Shown in pieces: positions 55,478 to 64,000 of a stretch of 64,000 nt of DNA. The stretch covers positions 780,161 to 844,160 of the forward strand of contig NW_006768791.1 of the NCBI RefSeq assembly GCF_000204055.1, given 5' to 3'. Below the pieces are notes generated by a model. It worked only from the letters and a program-made list of their open reading frames with translations. It was not told the DNA's origin and did no database searches. The DNA is from Melampsora larici-populina 98AG31. Taxonomy: Eukaryota > Basidiomycota > Pucciniomycetes > Pucciniales > Melampsoraceae. Position 1 is the first letter of the stretch, and each line of letters opens with the position of its first letter. A program made the position numbers and the translations under genes.

Positions 55478-57708
55478 ATACTATACTAACCAATTGTGAA
55501 AGGAATGTTGATGGAATTCGGTACTAAGCCAATTGTGGAAGGAATGTTGGTGGAATCTGGTGAGATCAAACATCAGGTTGGATCTGGGTTGATCTAACCC
55601 TTCAGGCTACATGTATTAGCCGCATACTGGGCCCCAGGGTTCCCCTTGGGGTCCAATCATAGGGGCAGTGGCGGGGTGTACCACAATAGAAACCAGGCCC
55701 CGCCGCAGTTTTCACCCCAGTTGGTGAAAACTGGACTGAGACCGTGGCGGGACCCCCGCGCCACCCCCGCACTGGCGCAGTCTGCGGCGGCGGGGTCTGG
55801 GTGTTGCCCAAGGCCTGAGTAGTTTCTGACCAAATACACCCCAAAATCATTTTTCTTTGGAACATCTTCAAAACTCATGGTAAGAATATGAAAAAAAATG
55901 TATAATGATAGGACATCACAGGCAGATTCAACCATAATTTTTTCAAATTTTTCTAACCTCTCATGCATTGCTGAGAATTTGCTACATCTTGACGTTTTTA
56001 AACTCCATGGTATATTATTGATTTGGTGTAGTGTCCCAACAGTTGAACGGTTTCAAATTCCAGTGTCTGGAATCCTTGGTTGTCATCAAGCAGCTTGTCC
56101 AATATTTCATTATGATGAAGAGAGGGTTGGGGAGCAATTGCTCACTTACCCTAAGGCTGCGACGGTAGGTGAGAGTCCATTACATAACGTAAGGGGGCAG
56201 GCTAATTGAGCGGGACAACCCATTGATCTCGGACCCGGGGCCAAAGGGAGAGAAGAATTATTCTGAAACGGAAGAAGAGAAAAAGTTTCCATTCCTTCTT
56301 CCTATCAGCTTCTTCTCTTTTGCATGTCCTTCATCTGCTCCTTTAGCCTCCTCTAGTCCTTTTTCTCTCTCTTCAGATTTGTAGAAAATTTTTCGAACAA
56401 TCTCTCTTTCTTCTCCATCATATTCCCCAAAAATTTTTAATTCAGGGCATATTCTCTCACGGTTTTTCTAATTTCATCAATGGAGTCATCTCAGAAAGAT
56501 AAACTTATCTCGTCCAAGAATAGATTGCATCAAATGTTTCAATACGTGTACTGACTCCCAACAAAGTGCAGAGAAAGTTAACCAAAACAAAAACAATAGC
56601 ACAAAGTTGAACAAAGGCAAGCACATGAGCTACGCAGGAAATTGTGGGGTTTGATTGACCAACAAAGCTGTAAAAGGGATGCAACACTTGCGTGATTGGA
56701 AAGTTGATGTTGTAAAGCTCTTGAAGAGGCAGTATCAGCCCGGCCCAAGTATGCATACCTTTCTGAAAAGCTCTCTGACAACCAAAAGCTCTTGATGAGG
56801 CAATATCAGCTTGGGCCAATTCAGAAGTTTTCCCAAGAAGCTTTTGTAAAAATCTCTCAATGAGGTTCAAAATAGCAATAGGTGACTTCCAAAAACACAC
56901 CCAAAAACAATCAAAAAATAAGACAACCTGAAAACCAAACAAGGAATTGACCAACAGAGGGCCCGGCTCATCCAAGTGGTCCATCCTTTTAGTTTTTCAA
57001 TGATAAACAGTTTTGTTATGTATTGCACAATACATCAAGGTCACGCTGTTAACTTGATGATCTCATCAAAAGTTGTGTCAAGGTAGTTGTGGCAGTCTGT
57101 GTCAGACTCATAGTGGGCAAGAGACATCACCACCTTGGACAGCAAATGTTTGTTGTGTTGCACTCATTGACTTTGACCACTAGATTCTTGCATCCAGCTC
57201 ATGTTACAATCCTCTATCACCGATCACACAAGGAAATGTCGCAAGTTGTGACACAGTTGGGTAACCAGAGATGCATCCACTAGTTGTACTCCTCTTCCTC
57301 ATGCTTCAATAACTATTATAACTGGATACCTCACTCTTGCTTGGCCCTCATGCCCCAGCACCCAGAGCCGTGGCCTAACAGCTCAACACATCCATTTCAT
57401 CTTGTCAGATTCTGACTATTTATCCACTTCTTTATTCTTTTATTCTATGAAAAAATAAGGCACCTAGAGGAATTAATTCAATTTCCACACTGTGTGTAAA
57501 TCATTTCCAGCAAAAATAATAAGGATCACAATCCTATTGTTCCTGGAGGGAAAGTAGACAAGAAACATTGAAGAGGAAAAAGGAACACTGGCTTTCAACA
57601 TACAAAAAACACAAGTGATATACCATACACAAATTCTTTGCAATATATTCAGAATTTCACTAAAAGGACCTTTGCCATCAAAAACATGGAATGAGTCAAA
57701 AAATTCTA
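55478..57708. other. Noncoding; GC-rich patch and a possible CACTA end
   Basis: 55628-55815 is GC-rich (GGCGGGGTCTGGG, CCACCCCCGCACTGG). GATTTGGTGTAGTG at about 56020-56033 resembles the right end of the palindromic CACTA elements, but no left end was found. 56718 and 56787 carry a direct repeat (AGCTCTTGAWGAGGCARTAT). A hydrophobic minus-strand frame at 56505-56984 is discussed under rejected items. Confidence 0.4.
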
Positions 57709-60700
57709 CTAGATGGTGAACTTGAAATTAGGATGTCTATCACCAATAGGTGCATTTGTTTTGCCGTCTTTTACTAATTGATCATACTTCATTAAATTTG
57801 AATCTCTTTTATGATTAGATCTAGCTTTATTCTCCTTCCTGCAATACATTGAATTCAAAAAGAACATTGTCCAAGCAAATACCAAGAAAGCCAAGGCAAT
57901 AGAATGTCCTTTTTTATATCTTGGGGCTTGTTCACGTGTATAGATGAATGTGGCTACAAATCCTCCACAGTTGGATATCTGATTGAGGATTGATGAAAAT
58001 TTTGTGTGGAAAGTTAAGTTTGAAAGGAAATATTTGAGAAAGGTTAGAATTCACGTTATGCGTTGTCAGGAGCTAGGGGAGAAAGTAAGCTGGAGGGTGA
58101 AATCTATCTGACCATCAAGTGTAATGCCGTGACTGTACCCCTTTTAGTCAGCCCTGCTACGTTATTGGGAAGGATACACAGAATGGAAGGTGTGGCAGGA
58201 TATATACCCGCAGCTATTAAAAAGACCCCCGCATATCGCGCATCATTGGAATCTGCGGTAATACAGAGGATATCTACAGGATCGTTATCAAATAAACAGA
58301 CACAAAAATAAAACATGATCTTCATAATTTAGCAAAGACAAACAAGGTTGGAGGGAGTAAAAACTACTTACAACCTACCATGGCAATCGGGGTCAGCAAT
58401 AAGATGATAGGACCCCTCAATTGTAACCGATCACCAATGAAGGCCATAATCAATACCAGCACAGATGCGGGTAGGTACGGGAAAGAAGAATGGAGTTGCG
58501 CATCTAGGCCTGAATGACCCATTCCCAGTACAACTGTTGTACAATTGATCACGGGGTTTGGTAAAGGTTCACGTAGAAAAATAACGACAGGACAAATGAA
58601 TACAGATGAGCATGGAGGAGATAAATATAAACTCTATGCAAAGACTGACTGGTAGGTCTGGTCATGTCAGGGGATTGAAAGATCGATCAACAGACAAAAT
58701 CCCACGCGCGTGTATGTGGGTTAAAAAGGTGAAAAGCCCCATTTGTCAGAGGAAGCGCAAGAAAGTTTGAATCTTTCATTCATTATAAGGGATCACTTCA
58801 TTGGAACACGACTCACAAGAACAAGGCAAAGGAGTATATGCATACCGATAAGCCCATGTAGCCAAATCCCGTCATCCACACTTGAGGCTCCTTAAACCCT
58901 CGAATCACTTCACGCATTTCAAACTCCTCGTGAATCAAGTGATGATTGGTGATCTCGTTTAGCTTATCCTCCCCCGATTTGACCTTCTCCTCGGAGGCTG
59001 TCAAGAGCCCTGGGCTGTCTAATTGACCATCCGAGTCAGGTTGATGTGCAATGTTCTTCTCATCAGAGCTATCTGTTGACGTTTTCCAATGGTAAGCCAA
59101 TCTTTGAACTGAAATTCCAGGAAAATTCAAAATCAGCTCAAGAATGCTTCGAAAGACAGTGTATACAGATCACAGCGTACCTGCGAAGTGACGTTCTTCC
59201 GGAGTAAGGAAGGAAGCAGTGGCTAGATTCTTGGGCATATAACACACCCCAAAGATGGCGACCAAAACGGTGCCAATGCCTTCCCAAACGAACATCCACC
59301 TATTTTTGTGCGGTAAAGTGAATGATGGCGTGACAAAACCCGTGGTCAGCTCACAAGTTTGGTGATCATGAAGCTCGTAAGTCTACGTAAGATGGCATTA
59401 TCTTCTAGACTTGACTAAGACTATTGAAGAACGCAAGAACTCACTGCCATCCTGTCAAGATGAACAGAAATGCAAAAATAAACAAAGAGTTTCATGAATT
59501 GTCCTTCATATGGCACGACTGCAGAGCGTCTTGCAAAAAATCTAAGAGGAACGACACCTTTCAGCCCGCCAACGCCTTCCATATGTTCGATTCCATATGC
59601 CAAAAGACCTCCAAAGGCCCCACTAAGCGGGGCAAATACATAGAAGACTCCTACTCGGAGCTGAAGTTCGTTGCGTTGATACATAGTTGAGAGATACATC
59701 ATCTGCGGAATCAAGAAAATATGTGAGAAGGATGGCGGATCTCGGAAGGATTATCCAAAGTCGAAGGAGTTTAATTTCATACCATTCCCTGTTTGTTGTG
59801 CAGACGTGAGAGCATAAGTCAGTAAATGAAAGCAGAGAAATCTACACATCTTATAGAAATCGATATCTGTTCAACTAGCTCATTATGAATATATGGGTGG
59901 CTTACGGGTAAGAGACCACCTTCGAACAAGCCTTTATCATCAATAGCACAACAAAAAATCACAATCAAAATTGGAATTGAGTGTGTGCACCTTTCATGAT
60001 CAGGTGATTGAGAGAGCGCTTTACCCAAGAAAAACCGACAAGCAAGGAGTGATGAATAATTTTTCATGAATCCCATTAGGATAGTGACAGCGCCTAGAGA
60101 TTACCCAAACAGAAACCTCAGCGGTGATCAAATCTGTTGTAAGACCACCTCTCATAACTTCTGTGATCAAGAAATTACGCACCCCAACTCGCAACTAAAA
60201 ATGGAAGCCATAGCTATCGAATATATATATATATATAGACTCGCGGCTCAGTTACCAATTTGTAATAAGATATGTTGTAAGCTGACCTTTGCGCCCACTT
60301 GCTTGAGTAGATAGTTAGAAGGCAGTTCGGCAAATATATATGACGCGTAGCTTTCGATTCATCGAATAAAAACACCATCAAATTAAGAAACAAGAAGTGT
60401 CAGAGGAGTACTGAAGTCTATGATCTCAAAAATGTATGTTCAGGAGGTTCTGTGACTAAATTACTAACAAGATAGCTAGTCCGATGTTATATTGTAAGCC
60501 TACCAGGCCTAAGGTGTCATCCATTCCACCGACCTGTGAGATCTTTTGTGAGTGAAGTGTACTCAAAGTTACCGCTGGACAGACTGACCTTGGCATTGCC
60601 AACATTTGTTCGATCAACTATTGCGATCGTGGAATAATTGCCAATACATATTATGCAGTTTGAGAAAGTCAAATGATCAGCTTGGGATCCAAAATTGCTT

Positions 60701-60911
60701 TGTGGGCATCACAGAGATAGCCCAAACCCTCGGGACTTACGAAAGCAAGCCAGCCATAATAGTGAAAGAACTATGAGATAATAATAGTTGAGTATTATTT
60801 GTTTTGCAGATGACACAGGTAAGGGGAGATGATAACTGATGTACCTGGAAGGGCATGTAAGTCGATTTTCTTGACTATAGACCTACGAGTAGACTCATGT
60901 AACGGATGTTC
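57709..60911 (-). CDS. MFS transporter, anion:cation symporter (Dal5/Tna1-like) family
   Basis: Exons (plus coordinates, 3' to 5' of the gene): 57709-57978, 58113-58273, 58372 to about 58550, 58817-59108, 59181-59299, 59445-59451, 59558-59702, 59783-59788, 59906-59931, 60025-60093, 60287-60350, 60469-60533, 60589-60617, 60741-60770, 60845-60911. Phases agree at nearly every junction. Signatures: PVLSLLWLACFLDRTNVGNA (TM1), GLQYNIGLAIFYASYIFAEL, SNYLLKQVGAK, LACRFFLG, GLFEGGLLPGM, RVGVFYVFAPLSGAFGGLLA, GWQWMFVWEGIGT, PSILCILPNNVAGLTKRGT, NCGGFVATFIYTREQAPRYK. The likely role is plasma-membrane uptake of a small organic anion such as a vitamin or ureide; the substrate is not deducible. Two points are unresolved: the piece between 60094 and 60286, and a canonical acceptor before 58550. 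The start codon lies upstream of 60911. Confidence 0.8.
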
Positions 60912-61350
60912 CTGCAAAGAACGAGAAGAGAAAAGTTCAGTCAGCTGCAATTTGAGATGGTAAGGATCAAACATCAATGATATGGCCAACCGGGTCGAAG
61001 AGCGAGAGGGTTTTCATTTTTGACAAAAATTTCTTGTGTCCGTTGATCGACCGGCTTGAAGCTCAACGAGAAGTTTCAAGATCCTGAGGATGGGATGAAG
61101 AAAATGCTCAAGCTTCCATGTCTCTTTCCCTCTATAGAAAATGGAAAGTTGTCGAAGGTATTTGTGTTCAGTCTCTCAATGATTCTGCATGGGAACTGAA
61201 GTTCTTCACACAGCTTCACACCAACCATAGCCAGGACTGAAAGTTTGGCATCTTTCACACCAAACTTAGCCGGGACTACGTATAACTAAGCGTATAACGT
61301 ACTTATCAAAGTCCCACACTGGGGCACGTCGCAGAGAAATCTTGAAATAC
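60912..61350. other. 5' flank of the MFS gene
   Basis: Should contain the first exon(s) and promoter of the MFS gene, but I could not place them. GGCATCTTTCACACCAAACTTAGCC resembles CACACAGCTTCACACCAACCATAGCC in a nearby segment, a weak internal repeat. Confidence 0.35.
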
Positions 61351-62003
61351 CTAACTTAACAAAGTCCCTCGATGCCTCGACAGCTGTCATTCAACGAGTT
61401 GAATCCGCATGTCTCGGCATGAGGGACTTACCCCCAAGGTCATGTTTTTGGCCTGAAGGCTTAGGCTCTTTTTGGTGGGGACAATCTTCTTTTCCTCCTT
61501 TTGGCGAGCACACCGAGGATTTTCTGCCAACCGCTCAGCCACGTATGCGCTCGCTCTGCCTACACATCTTACAACTGAAAGCATCCCTGAACGTTGGTTC
61601 CTCGCTGAGCTACATCAAATTGCATTTGTGTAATTTTGACATGTAGCTCGACTAAGGTCGAGGACTTCTTTGGTTCTATAGTGAGCAGTCCCCCGACATA
61701 GTCGAGCTACATGTGGAAATTACGAAAATTCAAATGTATGTAGCTCAGCGAAGAACGAGGGGAATTTGATGAGTCCACCGGTACAATATGGAGCAAGACT
61801 CGGCGCACATCTGTGTGCACGGTTGGCAGAAAATCTTCGGTGTGCTCACGGAAAAGAGGAAAACAAGATGCCCTCCACCAAGAAGGGCCTAAGCCTTCAG
61901 GCCAAAAAGCAGACATTAGGGGTAAGTCCCTCATGCTGAGACATGCGGATTCAACTAGTTTGAATGACAGCTGTCGAGGCATCAAGGGACTTTGTTAAGT
62001 TAG
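61351..62003. mobile_element. Mutator-like MITE (653 bp) with 9-bp TSD
   Basis: Left end CTAACTTAACAAAGTCCC and right end GGGACTTTGTTAAGTTAG, with inverted similarity extending about 300 bp to a centre near 61678, so it is nearly a full palindrome. TTGAAATAC occurs at 61342-61350 and 62004-62012. A 9-bp duplication with long TIRs is characteristic of Mutator-like elements. No coding region. Confidence 0.9.
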
Positions 62004-62012
62004 TTGAAATAC

Positions 62013-63111
62013 TTACTTTACACAGACGTCGCAAAACAGCTTGAACCTGCTTGAACCTTTCCTAATATAGGATCATTTGTCTTGTCCAAAATGAGAGGGA
62101 AGGTCAGACGATACTTTTGATTTTGGTGATATTTGGCTTTTTGCACGCCGTCCAAATTTGCACTCTCCTGGTCAAGATTTGGACGGTGTGTGACCCATAC
62201 AGGCTGTTTCCACGGTCCGGTGGCTCCAATTTTTTCCACACAACCTAGGGCTATGACCCTGGCCCGGCGCGACGTGGCCGCCCCCGGGGGACCGCCCGGC
62301 TGCAACTTCAAGCAGACTATTGTGGGCCTGTATTGAAAGGATAGGACCAAAAATGTCAGGGCCAGCACCCTGAGAACAAACTTAACTAAGTCCCATTGTG
62401 CCAGGGTTTATACATGGCAAGGAATGACCGAGGCACAAGGGACTTATTCCTTACCCCAAACATTTGGCGTGGTAGGTTGAGAATTCTAGTAGGGGCAATT
62501 TGGGATCTCCTTTTACCCCAAATTCCCATAATTGACTGTGCAGAAAAAAATGGATACTCTGAAGCGCCTGCTTCTTCCACATCTTTCACCCTATTCAAAA
62601 AAATTCTCACTTGTGTTGTTCTTTTTTTCCTCAACACTGAAAAGAAGGTCATCCCAAAATTTGGAAATATGAATGCTACAGGTGTCCAAAGGCACGACGA
62701 GTCCTGTAAAATTCCATAAAAAGTCTTGGGGATAACGACCCGAAGATCGGTCCCTCGGGCTGGTGCTCGGGGCAAGAAATCTTAATATACTTGCCCCAAT
62801 GTAAGTGATGAGAGAAAACGGAAAGTTTCTCATTGCACCACATCAATCCCCAAACTTTTCCTCACCACAATAAGGAAATCACCAGTTTTCCTTATTCAAG
62901 CTAATTTTTCTTCTCAATATCAAGTAGACTAGATAGTAACCAAAACCTTTACAAGAAGACAACATCACAAACTTATATAATAGTCAACAAACTAATTCAA
63001 AAAGAAAAAAAAAATTCTTCAAATCCCAATTCAAAACTAGTATCCTTTTTCTCAAAACGTTACCACGCAAAACATTCCTACTAAGTCCTTTTAAATCTAA
63101 TTCCACTTAAT
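62013..63111. other. Noncoding; partial relative of the Mutator-like MITE
   Basis: At 62378-62455, CTTAACTAAGTCCCATTGTG and CACAAGGGACTTATTCC mimic the end structure of the 61351 element (a CTTAACAAAGTCCC end followed by AGGGACTTACCCC), but no matching far end was found. The 150 bases before 63112 are A/C-rich (5'-leader-like). Confidence 0.45.
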
Positions 63112-63483
63112 ATGACTACCGAAGAATTTAACACAAAAGCCGCAGGTGTGAATATTGAGAAGAAACAACAACAAGGAAAGACAAAAGGCAAGCAAATCAG
63201 TACTAGAAGTCAAACCGCGACCTCGTCAACCTCCGGACTAGGAGGTATACCACCTACGAGTTCAGGAATTGCAGCCTTACCCTCGTTCGATGCCAACGGT
63301 AATCCTATAGACCCAGGTCAAATAGGTGGAAACAAACCTAGAGGCGATGGAGACAATCATGATGATGACAATCCTCAACAAGAAGGTGGAATGGGTAATC
63401 AACACCAAATAAGTACCGACCTGAGCCAAGGAGATCAATCACATGATGACCAAACTGGAGACACATTGATCGCTCTAGCTTAG
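63112..63483 (+). CDS. Low-complexity small protein, possibly a gag N-terminus
   Basis: 123 codons from an ATG at 63112 to a TAG at 63481. It is rich in Gln, Gly, Asp and Thr (KQQQGKTKGKQIST near the start, GDGDNHDDDN in the middle). Composition recalls the disordered N-terminus of retrotransposon gag proteins, but there is no domain, and the next 500 bases hold no continuation. Function unknown. Confidence 0.35.
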   Translation: MTTEEFNTKAAGVNIEKKQQQGKTKGKQISTRSQTATSSTSGLGGIPPTSSGIAALPSFDANGNPIDPGQIGGNKPRGDGDNHDDDNPQQEGGMGNQHQISTDLSQGDQSHDDQTGDTLIALA

Positions 63484-63568
63484 TGACATATGTTCCTTCT
63501 AAGAATTCCGTTATTTCCCTCCTCTTTTTAATTTTTCCAAAAGAAAAAAAAAAAAATATTATGTTCTT

Positions 63569-63693
63569 TCCTGGTTAAATTCCGATGTGATCCCTCCCAG
63601 TTGAATTCCGATGAATCCTTCCCGGTTAAATTCCGAAGTAACTCCAAGTAGTTAAGACCCATAGAGATGTCCATCCCGGTTGAACTCCGATGC
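63569..63693. repeat. Short degenerate repeat GGTTRAAYTCCGATG
   Basis: Four spaced copies: CCTGGTTAAATTCCGATG, CCCAGTTGAATTCCGATG, CCCGGTTAAATTCCGAAG and CCCGGTTGAACTCCGATG, at about 63569, 63595, 63620 and 63674. It is noncoding and lies just 3' of the small ORF. Confidence 0.75.
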
Positions 63694-64000
63694 CGGTCTA
63701 GATACCGAAGTGGAAACGTCGTTACATTTGATCTACCTGAGTTATGATAAGATACGAACCAAGTGCCAGTGTTCATGACAACAATTAGATATATCCAAAA
63801 AAAAAAAAAATAGAGGAAACCTTGCAATCCCATTTCATCTAGTGAAAAGACGAGAAATGATCATATATTGACTTAATATCTCGCACATAAACAATTTTCT
63901 GATTGATTAGGAGCTGAATCAAACGTGACAACACCAGCGGATCCCAAAATGGTGCCGGCTCATACAAAATGGATCAGATCAATCCAAGAAGCGTATTGCA
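63694..64000. other. No gene seen at the right edge
   Basis: The stretch to the window edge shows only an A-run near 63797-63810 and no coding signal. Confidence 0.4.

Noticed and set aside
56000..56036. GGTGTAGTG as the right end of another CACTA palindrome
   Set aside because: No matching CACTAC left end or 3-bp duplication was found, and the adjacent sequence is not inverted.
56505..56984. Minus-strand 159-codon hydrophobic frame
   Set aside because: It overlaps an internal direct repeat (56718/56787), has no family similarity that I recognise and no supporting splice or upstream features. Probably chance.
1..64000. CRISPR arrays, bacterial operons, tRNA or rRNA genes
   Set aside because: The sequence is eukaryotic in gene structure. 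The spaced repeats at 30.5-31.6 kb are hairpin motifs without uniform spacers. No cloverleaf or rRNA similarity was noticed by eye.

Overview
The window looks like a transposon-saturated stretch of a rust fungus genome (Pucciniales, probably Puccinia or a close relative). This is an inference from three things: dense short GT-AG introns, multi-copy gene families that I recognise from rusts, and the mixture of CACTA, PIF/Harbinger, KDZ, Ty3 and tyrosine-recombinase elements. Only two ordinary host genes stand out. One is a glutathione S-transferase-like gene on the minus strand at about 1.4-2.8 kb. The other is a heavily split major-facilitator transporter on the minus strand at 57.7-60.9 kb, with 6- and 7-nt micro-exons.

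Layout. 0.7-3.7 kb: a small CACTG MITE, the GST gene and a 529-bp Harbinger-type MITE. 3.7-9.4 kb: a PIF/Harbinger element with an intact seven-exon accessory gene (+) convergent with a transposase carrying two stops (-). 9.4-13.2 kb: the 3' part of a CACTA-type transposase gene. 13.3-16.8 kb: a copia-gag-like fragment and a rust-type multi-exon pseudogene. 17.7-19.3 kb: the 5' half of a second CACTA transposase. 19.5-22.7 kb: repeats and noncoding DNA.

22.7-37.5 kb is the most unusual part. Two 313-bp inverted repeats (about 93% identical, no length difference) face each other and are flanked by the same 6-bp sequence, ATGATT. They enclose 14.8 kb. Inside are an alpha-type protein kinase gene (+), a convergent TET/JBP-like 2-oxoglutarate oxygenase gene (-), an unknown gene (-), a fold-back element built from a 10-bp motif (with an assembly gap), and a 5'-truncated Ty3 chromovirus. 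This may be one cargo-bearing transposed unit. 37.5-44.2 kb is AT-rich and has no convincing gene.

44.3-55.5 kb is one 11.15-kb PIF/Harbinger insertion with TTA target-site duplication. Its empty target site is preserved as a paralogous repeat at 19.7-19.8 kb in this same window. It holds a transposase, a Myb/SANT-like accessory gene, a DIRS-type (tyrosine recombinase) retroelement and the N-terminal piece of a KDZ-type gene. The right end carries the MFS gene, a Mutator-like MITE with a 9-bp TSD, and a small low-complexity ORF.

A recurring theme is a family of palindromic CACTA/CACTG non-autonomous elements with 3-bp duplications. Four of them sit in or at the end of coding exons, and removing element plus one duplication restores the reading frame each time. 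The CACTA transposase fragments here are plausible relatives of the source of these elements. Most transposon ORFs also carry isolated in-frame stops, mostly TGA, several of which could have come from CGA or TGG.
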